From Saussurea involucrata (taxonomy: Eukaryota; Streptophyta; Magnoliopsida; Asterales; Asteraceae): a stretch of DNA of 64,000 nucleotides. Location: contig CM066313.1 of NCBI GenBank assembly GCA_033807775.1, positions 83,081,484 through 83,145,483 on the forward strand, written 5' to 3'. This document shows, one piece after another, positions 33,478 to 45,756 of the stretch (the first letter of the stretch is position 1; each line of letters begins with the position of its first letter). The position numbers and the translations under genes are program-made. Below the pieces are notes generated by a model. It was not told the DNA's origin. It worked only from the letters and a program-made list of their open reading frames with translations, and made no database searches.

Positions 33478-35235
33478 ATGGGGAACTTTGGGTCTTGCTT
33501 CACATCATCAACCGAAACTTTTCCCATTGAAACCCGGTTCAAGTTTCCTTCGCCATTGCCTTCTTGGCCACCAGGTTTCATTCATCTCTCTTTATTTTCT
33601 TTTACAAACTTTATCTATTTAATTTCTTACACGTCTCTTGTTCAAAATTAAATGCTCAACGTTTTGGTAAATTTTAAGTTTTGAGCATTTCGATTCACAG
33701 GTGAAGGTTTTGCAAGTGGAATAATCAATCTTGGAGGACTTGAAGTTTGCCAAGTCACATCTTTCAACAAAATATGGTCTACTTCTCAAGATGATCAATC
33801 AAATGACACTGATGCCACCTTCTTTGACCCATCACCCATACCAGATGGCTTCTCCATGCTTGCTTGCTACTCTCAATCCAATCACACCCCACTCTTTGGT
33901 TGGGTTCTTGCCGGAAAAGATCTCTCCGGCGGAACCCTAGCTGCTCCACTCGACTACACTCTAGTCTGGAGCAGTAACGATTCATCATGTTACTTTTGGC
34001 TACCAACACCACCGCAGGGTTACAACCCAGTTGGCTACGCCATCACCACCTCACCGGAAAAACCCTCCTTGGATAATATCCGTTGTGTTCGATCCGATCT
34101 AACGGAGGAATCTGAAACCGAAACATTGTTATGGGGTTCAAAAGATGTCAATGTGTACGGATTGAGACCAAAAGTTAGAGGGAGATTGGCTCAAGGGGTG
34201 TCTGTAGGTACATTCATAATTATAAAAACCGAAGATGATTCGAGTTTATTATCTCTTTCTTGCTTGAAGAACAATAATTTCGAAAGCTTAACTTCTTCTA
34301 TGCCGAATTTATCACAAATCGAAGCGCTAATTCAAGAATACTCTCCAAGATTCTACTTTCACCCTAAAGAAACCTACTTTCCAGCTTCAACAACTTGGTA
34401 CTTCACCAATGGGGTTCAATTATACCACACAGGAGAAGAATCTGAATCAAACCCTGTTTCAATCGAACCCACCGGCTCGAACCTTCCTCAAGGTGGTTCG
34501 AACGATGGCACGTATTGGCTCGATCTACCCGTTGACGAAACCAACAAAGAAAGGGTCAAGAAAGGTGACTTACAAAAGTGTGAAGCTTATCTTCATGTCA
34601 AACCAATGCTTGGAGCCACATTTACAGATATAGCCATTTGGATCTTTTACCCTTTCAATGGTCCTTCAACGGCTAAATTCGGGTTAATCGATATCCCTCT
34701 TGGAAGAATTGGTGAACATATAGGAGATTGGGAGCATGTAACCCTTAGGGTTAGCAATTTCAATGGAGTTTTATATCGTGTTTATTTTGCACAACATAGT
34801 GGAGGGACGTGGGTTGACACCACGTCCCTCGAGTTCTTAGATTCGACGAATAATTTCGCAGGTTATTCGTCGTTAAATGGCCATGCAACGTACCCTGTTG
34901 CAGGACTTGTACTGCAAGGAAATGATGTGATTGGGATAAAAAACGATACGGCAAAAAGTGACAACTTTTTTGATGTAAAAGATAAGTATTCAGTCATGGC
35001 AGCCGAGTACATCAGTGATGTAGTCGAGCCACCATGGGTGAACTACGCAAGAAAATGGGGTCCGAAAATAACGTATGAGATTGGAACGGAGATTGAAAGA
35101 ATACAAAGTTCGTTGACCGGACCGGTGGGATCCGCGATCGGGAGTTTGGTGAATATTATACCGAGGGAATTTTCCAGTGAAGATGGACCTACTGGACCTA
35201 AAATGAAGGTTGATTGGGATGGAGATGAACGATGA
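33478..35235 (+). CDS. DUF946 (Vps62-like) protein, two exons, 543 aa
   Basis: Exon 1 33478-33574, intron 33575-33700 (GTTTCATT...GATTCACAG), exon 2 33701-35235; joined length 1632 nt, in frame. The protein starts MGNFGSCF, which fits an N-myristoylation consensus (Gly2, Ser6) with a nearby Cys7, so membrane attachment is possible (inference). Then come PSPLPSWPPGEGFASG and the DUF946 body: FNKIWST, PSPIPDGFSMLACYSQ, PLFGWVLAGKD, YSPRFYFHPKETYFPAS, IWIFYPFNGPSTAKFG, GEHIGDWEHVTLRVSNF, FAQHSGGTWV. Length and order match the plant DUF946 family (about 540-560 aa), annotated as similar to yeast Vps62; its biochemical role is unknown. No breaks: this is the one credible host gene here, set among transposons. 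AATAAA at 35235-35240 is very close to the stop. Confidence 0.92.
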
Positions 35236-35240
35236 ATAAA

Positions 35241-35609
35241 ATGATTTATTAAACCGATTTTTACTGTTTTTTTTATATTTGATTTCTGTTTTCATTTTGT
35301 ATGTGGTTTTTTTTGTGTGTGTGATGAATTTCGACCCTATTGGTTGTTGTTGGTCAGTTGTTCGTTAATTTTCTTTCCATTTAATTTGTTTATATAAAAA
35401 ATAAATATAACTTAAATCGATCCATTTATCTATGGTGCCTAGATTATTATGTAACATTGAAAATGTAACATTAATTACGTGCGTAAATCTAATTAATAAT
35501 TACTTAAAATTATATTTTAAATGGTTTTCCCATTTGAGTGACTATTTTTCCGAAATTTTGGATCATTTTGGTACCTCAAACAATATATTTTTAAGAAGTT
35601 GATAAATTC
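35241..35609. other. 3' flank of the DUF946 gene
   Basis: T-rich, no ORF. Probably 3' UTR and intergenic DNA up to the copia insertion. Confidence 0.5.
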
Positions 35610-35802
35610 TGTTAGAATATTAATGTCAATATGTATAGTTTATGGTCCTTTCTGTAATTAAGTGTAACTTATCTTGTATAAATAGTCTCTTAGGGTTTCA
35701 TTATTAGGTTAGACACTTCATTTGTATTACTCTCTCAATATATGAAAACGGCTGATTCTGCCATCATCTCGTGTGTCTCTCAATCGCTATCCAATTCTAA
35801 CA
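35610..35802 (+). repeat. 5' LTR of the 193 bp-LTR copia element
   Basis: TGTTAGAATATT...AATTCTAACA. TATA box TATAAATA at 35677-35684; transcription would start near 35710. Differs from the 3' LTR at four sites in its first ~70 bp. Confidence 0.95.
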
Positions 35803-35814
35803 TGGTATCAGAGC
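35803..35814 (+). other. Primer-binding site (initiator Met tRNA)
   Basis: TGGTATCAGAGC directly after the LTR: the standard plant copia PBS. Confidence 0.92.
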
Positions 35815-36039
35815 TCTAGGTAAGTATCCCTCTTTACTCAGATCTGTCCTTTTACCCTTTTATTTTCTGCACTCGTTTTTTGCTTCGAAAACTCGTTTTC
35901 TGATGTACTTTGGGCAAAACCTCAAGCTTTAAAAGTGCCCAGAATAGTGTTACGAACCTACCTACCAATTTTCAGCAAAACCCGACCTGTTTTGAAACCT
36001 CATCTCAAGAACATCGTACATTCATAAGTCTCGCAACTC

Positions 36040-36410
36040 ACACACTCACTCATAAGTCTCGCAACCTTCACACACACATAAGTCTCGCAACTCACTCATA
36101 ACTATCGCAACAGTTAATTGCGATACTTGTCTCATATCACAACCTTTACTTGCGATACTTTTCTCCTATCGCAACCTTTACTTGCGACACAATCATCTAT
36201 CGCAACCTTCAGAAACCCATCTTATCCCTATCGCAAACATCTATTGCGACAAGCCTCATTATCGCAACCTTTACTGCGATATATCTCTTTATCGCAATCC
36301 TCTAGTTGCGACAAGAGCTCCTATTGCAACCTTCATTTGCGACAAAACCCTATTATCGCAACCTTTATTTGCGATACCTGTCACTTGCGATATCTGTTTG
36401 TTGCAACCAG
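36040..36410 (+). repeat. Leader array of alternating TATCGCAA and TTGCGAYA
   Basis: Between PBS and gag the word ATCGCAAC(CTTT) and its inverse TTGCGATA/TTGCGACA alternate through ~350 bp, so adjacent units can pair as short hairpins (for example TATCGCAACCTTTACTTGCG). Non-coding; short ORFs across it are chance. Confidence 0.8.
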
Positions 36411-36425
36411 CACTCTTTTTCATTC

Positions 36426-39400
36426 ATGTCAGTTCAAATGACTCTCAATTCCAATCCCTCCAATTCAATCTCTGTTGTTCTTAATGGGAACAACTACGTT
36501 CTATGGCATCACCATATGTCCATTCTCCTTAAGTCTCATGGCCTCTATACCTACGTCACGGGTATATCTACCCTTCCTGTTCAAAAGGAAGTGGAAAGTG
36601 CAGTTGAATTTGCAAAACGTATGAATGATTGGGATATCGCCAATGCTCGCATTCTGGGCTTCATAAACGCTTCCACCACTACTGAGATCAATCAACAGTT
36701 CCTCGGCTATACCACAGCAAAAGGACTATGGGATTTTCTTGCAAACAGGTACACTTCTACAGGCTTATCTCATCAATATCAGTTGTGGACCACTTTCCAG
36801 AACAAAAGACAACTGCCTGATCAATCTATCAACTCCTACATCTCTGAGATGCAAGCTCTTAGAGATCATCTGAGGCTGGGTGCACCTTAAGTTTTTGATG
36901 AAACTGCTCAGAAATTTACCGCTTACTTCAACCAATTGCACCTGATTACTATTCTCATGGGTCTCACTGATCGCTTTGAGAGCGTTCGAGCCTCACTTCT
37001 ACATCGACATCCTCTACCTACTCTTGAACAAGCCATCACTGAACTACTAAGCGAAGAAACTCGCCTTCAGCAGCGGTTTCCACTACCCTCAGACACTGTG
37101 CTCTACACTCCCAGCTCAGGGAAATCAAAAGGCAAATGGGGTAACCATGACCAGTCCAGATCTGCAAGCAAGGGGAACAATAGTGAATGTACCTTTTGTC
37201 ACTCTACTTCCCATCTTCTCCTCAACTGCCCAACTCGAAAATGTCGTTGGTGTGGGATTACACAGCCACGTCACTATGCTTCTGACTGCCCAAAATGTCC
37301 ATATCCAAAGAACTCTGGTAATCAAAGACAACAGTCCAAGTCTCAACCAATTGCTGGCTCCATCACTCAGGAATACCCATCGCCAGCACCTACGGCACAG
37401 CACAACAACCACTCAACATCTGATCTCATGGAACTCATGCGCCGAAATCAAGAGCTCATGGATCAAATTATGACAGGTTCTATGGGTATGAATTCTCAAT
37501 GCAATGCAACTACACCAGGTAACCCTTGGCTTTTTGACTCTGGATGTTGTAATCACATGACACCTAAGGCGGATGGTTTTGTCTCTAAACAACTTTCCAG
37601 CCTGTTTTCATCAGTCCGTACTGCTGATAATACTCGCTTACCGGTTTCCTTCAGTGGAACTGTATCTACCCCCGATATTCAATTACCTGATGTGATGCAT
37701 ATACCAAACTTATCTCTGAGTCTGATTTCAATCACTCAGCTTATGGAAGCCGATCTAATAGTCTTACTTCACTCTACTGGTTGTATTGTGCAGGATCCAA
37801 AGACCAAGCAGATCCTTGGAGTAGGCCGTAAAGTTGGTCGGATGGTTGAAGTGGTCTATCTCCGCCTTCCCTTACCTTCATCCAATTTTGCTGCTTCAGT
37901 TTCCAGTACCCCGTCTTTTGAGCTATGGCATGCACGCTTAGGCCATTTATCTTTAGCTAGGATGAAAGTTTTAGCTAGTTCAGGACTTTTAGGAAACACT
38001 TCCTCTGAAAATGTTTCTTGTCTATCTTGTCAACTTGGAAAACATCATGCTTTACCTTTTCAAATTAATGACTTTAAATATGCTTCTGCTTTTGATCTTA
38101 TTCATTCTGATGTATGGGGACCAACACCACACCCTTCTATGGGAGGTGCTCGATATTTTGTAATCTTTATTGATGATCACACACGTTTTACGTGGATTTA
38201 TCTCATGAAAAATCGCTCCGAATTACCCAAACTTTATATCACATTTGCTCGCATGATTCTAACCCAGTTTTCAAAGTCTATTAAGATTCTTAGAGCCGAT
38301 AATGCCATGGAATACAAAGAATCGTCTCTTCTCTTATTTCTTCAATCTCAGGGCACCCTTTCTCAGTACTCTTGTCCTGGCACCTCCCCACAAAATGGTC
38401 GTGCCGAACGCAAACACCGTCACATCCTTGACACCGTCTGTACCCTATTAATATCAGCCAAGTGTCCAGAACGCTTTTGGGGTGAAGCAGCCTTCACGGC
38501 TGTCTACACCATCAATCGACACCCGACCCCAATTCTCAATCAAAAGTCTCCGTATGAAGTACTCTATGGAGTCTCCCCTCCCTATGAACTACTCAAAGTG
38601 TGGGGTTGTGCTTGCTTTGTTCAGCTACAACCTCATGAACACACCAAACTTAAACCTCGTTCTCGTCTGTGCTGCTTCCTTGGCTATGGAATTGAACACA
38701 AAGGATATCGTTGTTGGGATCCAATCTCTAAGAGACTTCGTATATCCCGTCATGTCACCTTCTGGGAACATCTTCCCTTTTCTACGGTGTCAAAATTTCA
38801 GGAACCCATCACTCCCCCTACTTACTTCTTCACTGACACATCTATCTCATTGGACTCACTCCAATTCGATCCTATACTCTCCTCACCACCTGATCCACCA
38901 ACTTCCGCATCACCTGAGTCTTCCCTTATCTCCTCTGAGCCTTCATCTGCGCCATCTATGCCCGCTGACCACGATCAATCATATGCACCAACTCCAAGGA
39001 CTACTTCTGAGCCTTCTGCCGAATCTATGGATCCTAGCTCCTCCCAACCACACGATGAGGTAAGACGCTCCGATCGGGTAAGACAAGTTCCTACTCATCT
39101 TCGTGATTATCATTGTTATGCCACTTTGTTGTCCACTCATGAACCCACATCCTATAAGGAAGCTGCTTCTAACCCTGTTTGGCAGCAAGCTATGACAGAG
39201 GAACTTCAGGCTCTCGACAAAGCCAATACATGGGAGTTTGTTCCGCTCCCATCGGGAAAGTCACCCATTGGTTGCAAATGGGTCTTCAAACTCAAAACCA
39301 AGTCTGATGGATCCATTGATCGATACAAAGAACGTCTTGTGGCAAAAGGTTTCAATCAAGAATATGGCATTGACTACGAGGAAACATTTGCTCCTGTGGC

Positions 39401-40670
39401 TCGTGTCACATCAGTTCATAGTCTTCTCGCCATAGCTGCCACCAAGAAATGGCCACTCTATCAGATGGATGTCAAGAATGCCTTTCTAAATGGCGATCTC
39501 GAAGAGGAAGTCTACATGCGACTCCCTCCAGGTGTGACCTCTCGTCAAGGGCATGTATGTCGACTTCGAAAAGCCCTCTATGGCCTCAAACAAGCTCCTC
39601 GTGCTTGGTTTGAAACGTTTAGCAACACTGTCATCTCCTTGGGTTTTTCTCCAAGTAACTATGATTCTGGCCTGTTTACTCGGACTACTGCTGCAGGTAC
39701 TATCTTACTTCTGTTATATGTTGATGACATGATTATCACCGGCAGTGACACTACAGGTATCAATCATCTCAAACAATCTCTCAGCTCATGTTTTGAGATG
39801 AAAGATCTTGGCAAACTATACTACTTTCTTGGACTTGAAGTTCTATCAGACTCCTCCGGCATCTATCTCTGTCAAGCCAAGTACATTTCAGATCTGTTGT
39901 CCAAAGCTGGGATCACGGACAACAAAGTTGCATCTACACCCATTGAGCAAAATCTACACCTTGCTCCGAATGTCGGAACCCCGCTGAAAGATCCCACACG
40001 GTATCGTCAACTAGTTGGATCTCTAGTCTACCTGACTGTTACTAGACCAGATCTTGCCTATGCAGTTCATATAGTTAGCCAATTCATGGCTGCCCCGTGC
40101 TCAGACCACTATGCCGCTGTTCTTCGTATACTTCGGTACCTCAAAGGGACAATGTTCCATGGTCTTCACTTCTCATCCACTTCATCCTTACAGCTTCGTG
40201 CCTTCTCAGATGCTGACTGGGATGGTGACATAACCGATCGTCGTTCAACTACCGGCTATTGTTTCTTCCTTGGGGACTCTCTTATCTCCTGGCGCAGCAA
40301 GAAACAATCACTGACAGCTCGCTCCAGCACTGAAGCGGAATACCGCGCCTTAGCTGACACCACTCAAGAACTCGTATGGCTACGCTGGCTACTATCTGAT
40401 ATGGGTGTTCATCAATTTTCCCCAACACCTTTGTGGTGTGACAACACTAGTGCTATTCAGATTGCTCACAATGATGTCTTTCATGAGCGTACAAAGCACA
40501 TCGAGATTGACTGTCACTTCACTCGTCAACATGTTCTTCGCAAGACGGTTAAACTCTTTCCAATCTCAACCATCGATCAGACTGCCGATATCTTCACCAA
40601 AGCTCATCTCCCAGGGCGTTTTCGGGCTCTCGTTTCCAAACTAAATTTGACTCATTCTTCCCCTACTTGA
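36426..40670 (+). pseudogene. gag-pol: Copia gag-pol polyprotein, single stop codon in gag
   Basis: ATG at 36426 (MSVQMTLNSNPSNSISVVLN). The capsid region runs to TAA at 36888-36890. The same frame continues without break to 40668-40670, so one nonsense change separates it from a complete ORF of about 1414 codons. Gag knuckles: CTFCHSTSHLLLNC (CX2CX4HX4C) and a second looser CX2CX6HX4C. Protease WLFDSGCCNHMTP. Integrase HARLGHLSLARMK and CLSCQLGKHH, then D, D, E in HSDVWGPTP, RADNAMEYKES (usually DNGGEY), GRAERKHRHILD. RT QMDVKNAFLNGDLEEEVYM and LLYVDDMIITG. RNase H ends DIFTKAHLPGRFRAL. The tail of gag (FDETAQKFTAYFNQLHL) lies after the stop. Confidence 0.93.
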
Positions 40671-40684
40671 GTTTGAGGGGGGAA

Positions 40685-40877
40685 TGTTAGAGTATTAATG
40701 TCAATATGTATAGTTCAGGGTCCTTTCTGTAATTAAGTGTAACTTTTCTTGTATAAATAGTCTCTTAGGGTTTCATTATTAGGTTAGACACTTCATTTGT
40801 ATTACTCTCTCAATATATGAAAACGGCTGATTCTGCCATCATCTCGTGTGTCTCTCAATCGCTATCCAATTCTAACA
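40685..40877 (+). repeat. 3' LTR of the 193 bp-LTR copia element
   Basis: Preceded by the polypurine tract TTGAGGGGGGAA at 40673-40684. The TATA box copy TATAAATA is at 40752-40759, which could initiate transcription into downstream DNA. Confidence 0.93.
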
Positions 40878-41118
40878 AATTCGATTCAAATCGAATATTT
40901 TTATCTTTCTTTATTAATTTTGTTAATGGTCATGCATTCCAATATATTTTTAAAATTCATCATTTATTTACTTCCAAACAAACCTCATCTCCCTCACATG
41001 TGACAACCACATAAATTCAAAACCGTCCCATACAACTTGACCTCTATACACCTACTATGGAAATGTAGAGGGTACACATCCTCATGTTACAATCACAATA
41101 ATTGTTATATAGCAATAA

Positions 41119-41508
41119 AAGTCAACTACAAATTTGGTTCATGTGGTTTGTGGAAGATAATATCGTTTTGTTTCTATAGTTTGTAAAAGCGTCGTCTGGA
41201 TTTTGGTCCTCTCTTTGAAATGAAGGGTTTTTTTGTTGTTTTATTGATGTTTTTTTTTTGTCTTTTACCCAATCAAAATTGATTATATGATTTTGGTTCT
41301 TGTGGTTTTTAATTGAATAAAAGACAAAAAAAAAAGTCGATAAAGGATGAAAATGTATCTCATTTAACAAAATTGTCAACGACCGTTGAATGAAGGACCA
41401 AATCCGGACGTTTTTGTAAACCAGGAAGACCATGTTGCAATTTGGAAACAGCAGGGACGAAAAATCTTATTTTCGACAAACCACAGGGACCAAATTTGTA
41501 GTTTACTC
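41119..41508. mobile_element. 390 bp MITE-like element of the GAGTAAATTAC family
   Basis: Left AAGTCAACTACAAATTTGG and right CCAAATTTGTAGTTTACTC are inverted over ~35 bp and then loosely further in. The interior keeps words such as AAATGAAGGG and polyT/polyA. No clean TSD: flanks TAGCAATAA and TAATCATAA match only partly, so it is old. 40883-41118 and 41509-41871 around it show no gene. Confidence 0.7.
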
Positions 41509-41880
41509 TAATCATAATTTCGGTCATGGTCAATTCGACAATAGGTTATAAGTGCACGTTATACATGATACGATCTTGATGTTTAAATGATACAAACTTA
41601 CGATTTCCAAAAACCTGCTTGGCGTTTGTGTTGGGCAAATGCTGCAAGTTAGGCGGCCTCAAAGAAATGTCAATTGTAAAGGTTGTCGTTTTGACTTTTG
41701 ACGTATTTGTGGTCCTAGATGAACTAAATTATTAATCTGATCATTGTACCTCGTGGTTTGAATGTTTTTTGTCCATCTGAATTTTTTTCCCGGCAATTAG
41801 GTTGAAATTTTGAAACAAAATTATATCCTTTAATGAACGTTAAAAAGATATCCATGGTTCATTAAATCATTTATTTATTT

Positions 41881-42240
41881 GGGAAATTAATTAAAATACC
41901 CTAAGTCAAACATTGAGTTACCAAAATACCCTAAATTTTTTCAATTTTGCAAAAATACCCAAAATACCCGCGATGAGGTCCCGCGATCGCGGGATACGGT
42001 GACGTGGCACGTATTTTGGCCCCAAATGCCCCGCGAAGCCCCTCAACTTTGGCCGCGGTGCACTTTTGGTCCCTGCCCGCGATCGCAGCCCGCGATGGCC
42101 CGAATTTTACACTTTTGGTCCCTGAAATTTACACTTTCAGCCCCTGAAAATTTACACTTTCAGCCCCTAAACTTAGAAGAATCTTGCATGCTTTTACTGT
42201 TTTTTTCCACAATTATTGCACTTTAAAGACCGATTTGTGG
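41881..42240 (+). repeat. MULE-A left terminal inverted repeat
   Basis: Pairs with 45893-46252. Contains one perfect CCCGCGATCGCGGG at 41980-41993 and a partial GCCCGCGATCGCAGCCCGCG near 42077. Confidence 0.88.
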
Positions 42241-42447
42241 TTGAAATTCATTTGCATGTTTGAATCAATGTTAAATCAATGTTTTTGGAATACCAGTTTG
42301 TGGATGAAATGAGAGATTGGTTTTCTGATATGTTGGTTGTTTCATTGATAAATAGACGTAAAATGCAAGCCATAATCCCCACACAACGATTTCATTGTTG
42401 CAATATTTATTTCTGCAATATTTTGTTTTTGAGATACTACTGAAAAA

Positions 42448-44986
42448 ATGAGTTCATCTGTTGCAAAAGCTAAGCTATATTTCTGTTTTGATGGTGAATG
42501 GGTGCAAGATAACAATGAGTGAAATTTTGCTTATAAATCTAAGCATGGTGTAAAAGTGTCAGTAAACTATACTTATCAGAAGTTTGTTGCATACGCCATG
42601 CAAAAATGTGGAATCAACTCTTCTGATGTTTGCAAGTTAGTGTTTAAAAATGGCGATGGGTCATTTGTGGATTTATCCAACGATGGGGATATCTCTACTT
42701 TTCTGCACCTTGCAGTCGATTCAGAAAGACCCCCATTACTCTTTGTGTATCCCGGCGTATCCGACGGTGACGACGACGGTGACGAGGAGGGTGACGACGA
42801 CGAAGACATCCAAATAGAGCAGCCTGATTCTCAACAACAACAACCACCACAACCACACGAATGGCGTACTGCTGGAGTTGCTGATGACGAAACCCACGTT
42901 TTCAGAACGGGTAATTCTGAAATAGACAGATCAGACACCGATAATGATGATCACGAAGAATATACCCCTAGTAGAAAATCATGTAGTCAGATATATGACT
43001 TTTTGGATATGCCCCCTATTCTTCCAGACTCCCATACCCAGACACAAAGCTACGAACCTACACCTTATATTCGCAGTGAAAGTTTAACAGCAGGTCAGAT
43101 ATTCGATTCGAAGGATCTCTTAGCAAGTCAGATCGGAATCAAGTTCTTGGAAGAGGGTTTCCAAAGTCGCGTGCGAGCATCTGACAAAAGCAAATACGTA
43201 GTTGAATGTGCTAGAGAAAAGTGTGAGTGGAGGTTGTACGCGATTCACACGGGTCCCAAAGGAGGGGCGATAATGATTAGAAAGTTGCACGACGTACACA
43301 CTTGTACGAGGACGCAACTTAATCCCCACCACAAACAAGCCGGCAAAAAGACTTTGGGTGCGATCCTGAAAAACAAATTTCTTGATGTTAGCAGGTCATT
43401 GCGCCCAAAAGACATCGTCCACGACGTTCACCGGCAGTTCGGCGTCACGATTGATTACCACCAAGCGTGGTGTGCGCGCTGCCATGCACTGTTTATGGTG
43501 AGAGGCACGTTCGAGGAGTCGTATGAACGACTCCCGACATATTTATATAATTTGCAGCTGCAGAACCCTGGTACTGTCACGCAGCTACGAACCGATTCAC
43601 GTGGACGGTTTGAGATATGCTTCGTGGCCCTTGGACCCGCGGTACGTATTTTAACACGTCATATGTTTACACATTATAAACTATAACATTTACACATTAT
43701 AAACTATAACATTTTAACCTATGTTTTTGCAGATCCGCACATTTCTGGCAAATCTACGTCGTGTCCTGATAATAGACGCAACCCATTTAAAGGGCCGTTA
43801 CTTGGGTATGATGTTCCTGGCGGTTGCCATGGACGGGGATAACTCCATCGTTCCAGTAGCTTTTGGCGTAGGCAAGTCTGAAACCGGGGACGAGTGGACT
43901 TGGTTTATGTCCATGTTGAGACAAGCTATCGGAGACCCGCAAGGGTTGGTGTTTATGTCTGACAGGGCTCCTTCCATAAGCGCCGCAATCTCTGCCATGT
44001 ACCCAAACGCCCCTCACGCCATATGCTGTCGACATTTGGAGATGAACGCCAAATCCAAGGACAAACGTATTACCACCTACAAGGATGTCTATTGGGCGGC
44101 ATACAGAGCATTTACGGATCGGGAGTTTAACAAGTACATGAATATGCTACGATACAGTGTCAAGGAAGCGGCCAAAGTCTTTGACGATGCTGGACCGGAG
44201 AGGTGGTCCGCGGCCCAGTTTCCTGGACAACGGTATGACATTCTGACCTCGAATAGTGCAGAGTCTGTGAATGCACTCTCTCGTTTTGCGCGTAGATGTC
44301 CGATTGTTAATCTTATGGACTACTTTCGGGCCTTTCAACAAGAGTGGTACCAAATTCGACGCCTAAAAGGAGCTGAGATGCAAAATGCACTCACACCAAC
44401 GACGGAGAATATTGTTCAGTACAGGGCGCGTCGTGCGGCGACATGGCCGGTAAGAGCAATCGGGTATGGGAAGTACGAGGTGCATGATGACTATATTCAC
44501 GCGATTGTGAATATGGAAGACCACCTTTGTTCGTGTCGCGAATGGGATAAATCTGGGTTACCGTGCGGCCATGCCATCGCTGCAGCAAGATATATGAGTC
44601 GTACAGATTGCAGCGACTTGGCTGTACCTTTCTTCACGTCCGAATATTACCGGAAAACATACGTGGAGGTAATAAACCCAGCTGGACCCCCTGCAGCATG
44701 GGTGTATCCACCCGACCCGCTTCCACCATGCTATCCACCTTTAATGGATAAGAACAGGGCCGGGAGACCAAGAAAGAACGACCGACGTCCATCACGTGGT
44801 GAAAGTTCGATACAACGAAGATGTACTCGGTGCCAATGCGTAGGACACACTCGTGGAGAGTGTCCAAATCCCGCCCCTTCAACCGTGCCAAGGAGACATT
44901 CTGTCAGTCACACCTCGGGCCCGTCACAGCTTGAACCATATGGAACAAACCCATATGATACTGTTGATCTAAACACTGATTTGTAA
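42448..44986 (+). pseudogene. mudrA-like MULE transposase, two exons, one in-frame TGA
   Basis: Exon 1 42448-43641, intron 43642-43732 (GTACGT...TTTTTGCAG), exon 2 43733-44986; 816 codons with stop. A TGA at 42520-42522 (codon 25) interrupts the start; the rest is open. After an acidic stretch (codons ~110-130), codons ~220-330 form the Mutator DNA-binding domain with YVVECAREKCEWRLYAIH and VHTC (zinc-binding C, C, H, C). The MULE catalytic domain has D413 (LIIDATHLKGRYLG), D475 (FMSDRAPSI) and probably E575 (SNSAESVN). SWIM finger CSCREWDKSGLPCGH at ~664-678. C-terminal CCHC knuckle CTRCQCVGHTRGEC. It would cut and rejoin MULE ends in the nucleus. If the TGA is bypassed or a later start is used the catalytic part remains whole. 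Confidence 0.9.
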
Positions 44987-45004
44987 ATGATATATATACA
45001 CAGC

Positions 45005-45190
45005 TAGTTTGTATTCCATCCAACATGCTCTTCATCTTCAATCTTTCTGACCCTTCTTCAACGGCTTCTGCTTTTGCAAACACGTATGGCCATTGTGTAC
45101 CACAACCCGGACACACTTTAGCAAATGAGTTGAGGGTTGTCATATATTCTACAAGAGGAGTAGGCCCACGTGGATAGAGTACGGCTAGCA
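45005..45190 (-). other. Conserved Cys-containing ORF segment in MULE-A
   Basis: The minus strand reads LYPRGPTPLVEYMTTLNSFA, then VCPGCGTQWPY (half of a zinc ribbon) and KSMLDGIQTSC. The same segment is in MULE-B at 47709-47894 with one visible amino-acid change (PYVF/PYVV). It may be an exon of the coiled-coil gene or a separate small gene; no splice path is evident. Unknown function. Confidence 0.4.
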
Positions 45191-45432
45191 AAATCTAGCA
45201 TCATTAACAAACAAAACCCCATGTTTGTTTATCCGAATGAGGTAACCTCTGACTTGACCTTGCATGATGTATCCAATCTAACCGTGGTTCAGCGGCTTAA
45301 AAACTACTTTTCAGAGAAATTAACAACAACAAAAAAATACAAAACAACAACACAGTAAAAAAATACAAACAACAACACAGTAAAAAAAATACAAAACAAC
45401 AAAAAATACAAAACAACTAAAACAACCACCAC

Positions 45433-45756
45433 CTACTTAAAAATTGATTTAGTTTCATCAATCCAAGCTTGCTTCTCGTTTACCTTCGCTTGAATAATTG
45501 CGAAGTCTTGCAGAATATGGTGAATTGCTTCTTGTTCTCGACGAACACGAGCCTCTCGAGCTATTATATCCCCTTTCATCCTTTTGATCTCCCTGTCTTC
45601 CTCTTCGATCTTTCTAAAATGGACTGCCTTCCTGTCCATAATTTTTTTCCACTCTTCTGTTAGTTCATCTATCTCCTTTTCCTTTTTTGCTATGGCGACC
45701 TCGATTTGAGGTGGCATTTTTCCAGGAGTAGACTTAGGGTTTGATGACGATGCCAT
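45433..45756 (-). CDS. 107-aa coiled-coil protein of MULE-A
   Basis: Minus-strand ATG at 45754-45756 (MASSSNPKSTPGKMPPQIE). After ~20 residues the chain is highly charged with heptad-like spacing (KEKEIDELTEEWKKIMDRK, EEEDREIKRMKGD, REARVRREQEAIHHILQD), predicted to be one coiled coil, ending WIDETKSIFK. MULE-B carries the same intact ORF (47143-47466) with eight nucleotide differences, four of them synonymous. No known family recognised. It lies between the transposase 3' end and the TIR, the position of the second gene in two-gene Mutator elements, but no similarity to mudrB is evident. Confidence 0.7.
   Translation of the reverse strand: MASSSNPKSTPGKMPPQIEVAIAKKEKEIDELTEEWKKIMDRKAVHFRKIEEEDREIKRMKGDIIAREARVRREQEAIHHILQDFAIIQAKVNEKQAWIDETKSIFK

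Larger units (their letters stand above)
35610..40877 (+). mobile_element. Near-intact Ty1/copia element with 193 bp LTRs
   Basis: LTRs 35610-35802 and 40685-40877 start TGTTAGA and end TCTAACA. The 5 bp AATTC at 35605-35609 recurs at 40878-40882. The PBS follows the first LTR and the polypurine tract GAGGGGGGAA precedes the second. One long gag-pol frame has a single stop. The LTRs differ at 4 of 193 positions (about 2%). Complete structure; probably disabled only by the stop and small changes. It sits about 370 bp downstream of the DUF946 gene in the same orientation. Confidence 0.95.

Noticed and set aside
35803..35814. Part of a tRNA gene
   Set aside because: Only a 12 bp primer-binding match next to an LTR; no tRNA body. 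No tRNA or rRNA gene was seen in the window.
36118..36441. ORFs rich in YRNL and CDT words
   Set aside because: They come from the TATCGCAA/TTGCGATA leader array of the copia element.
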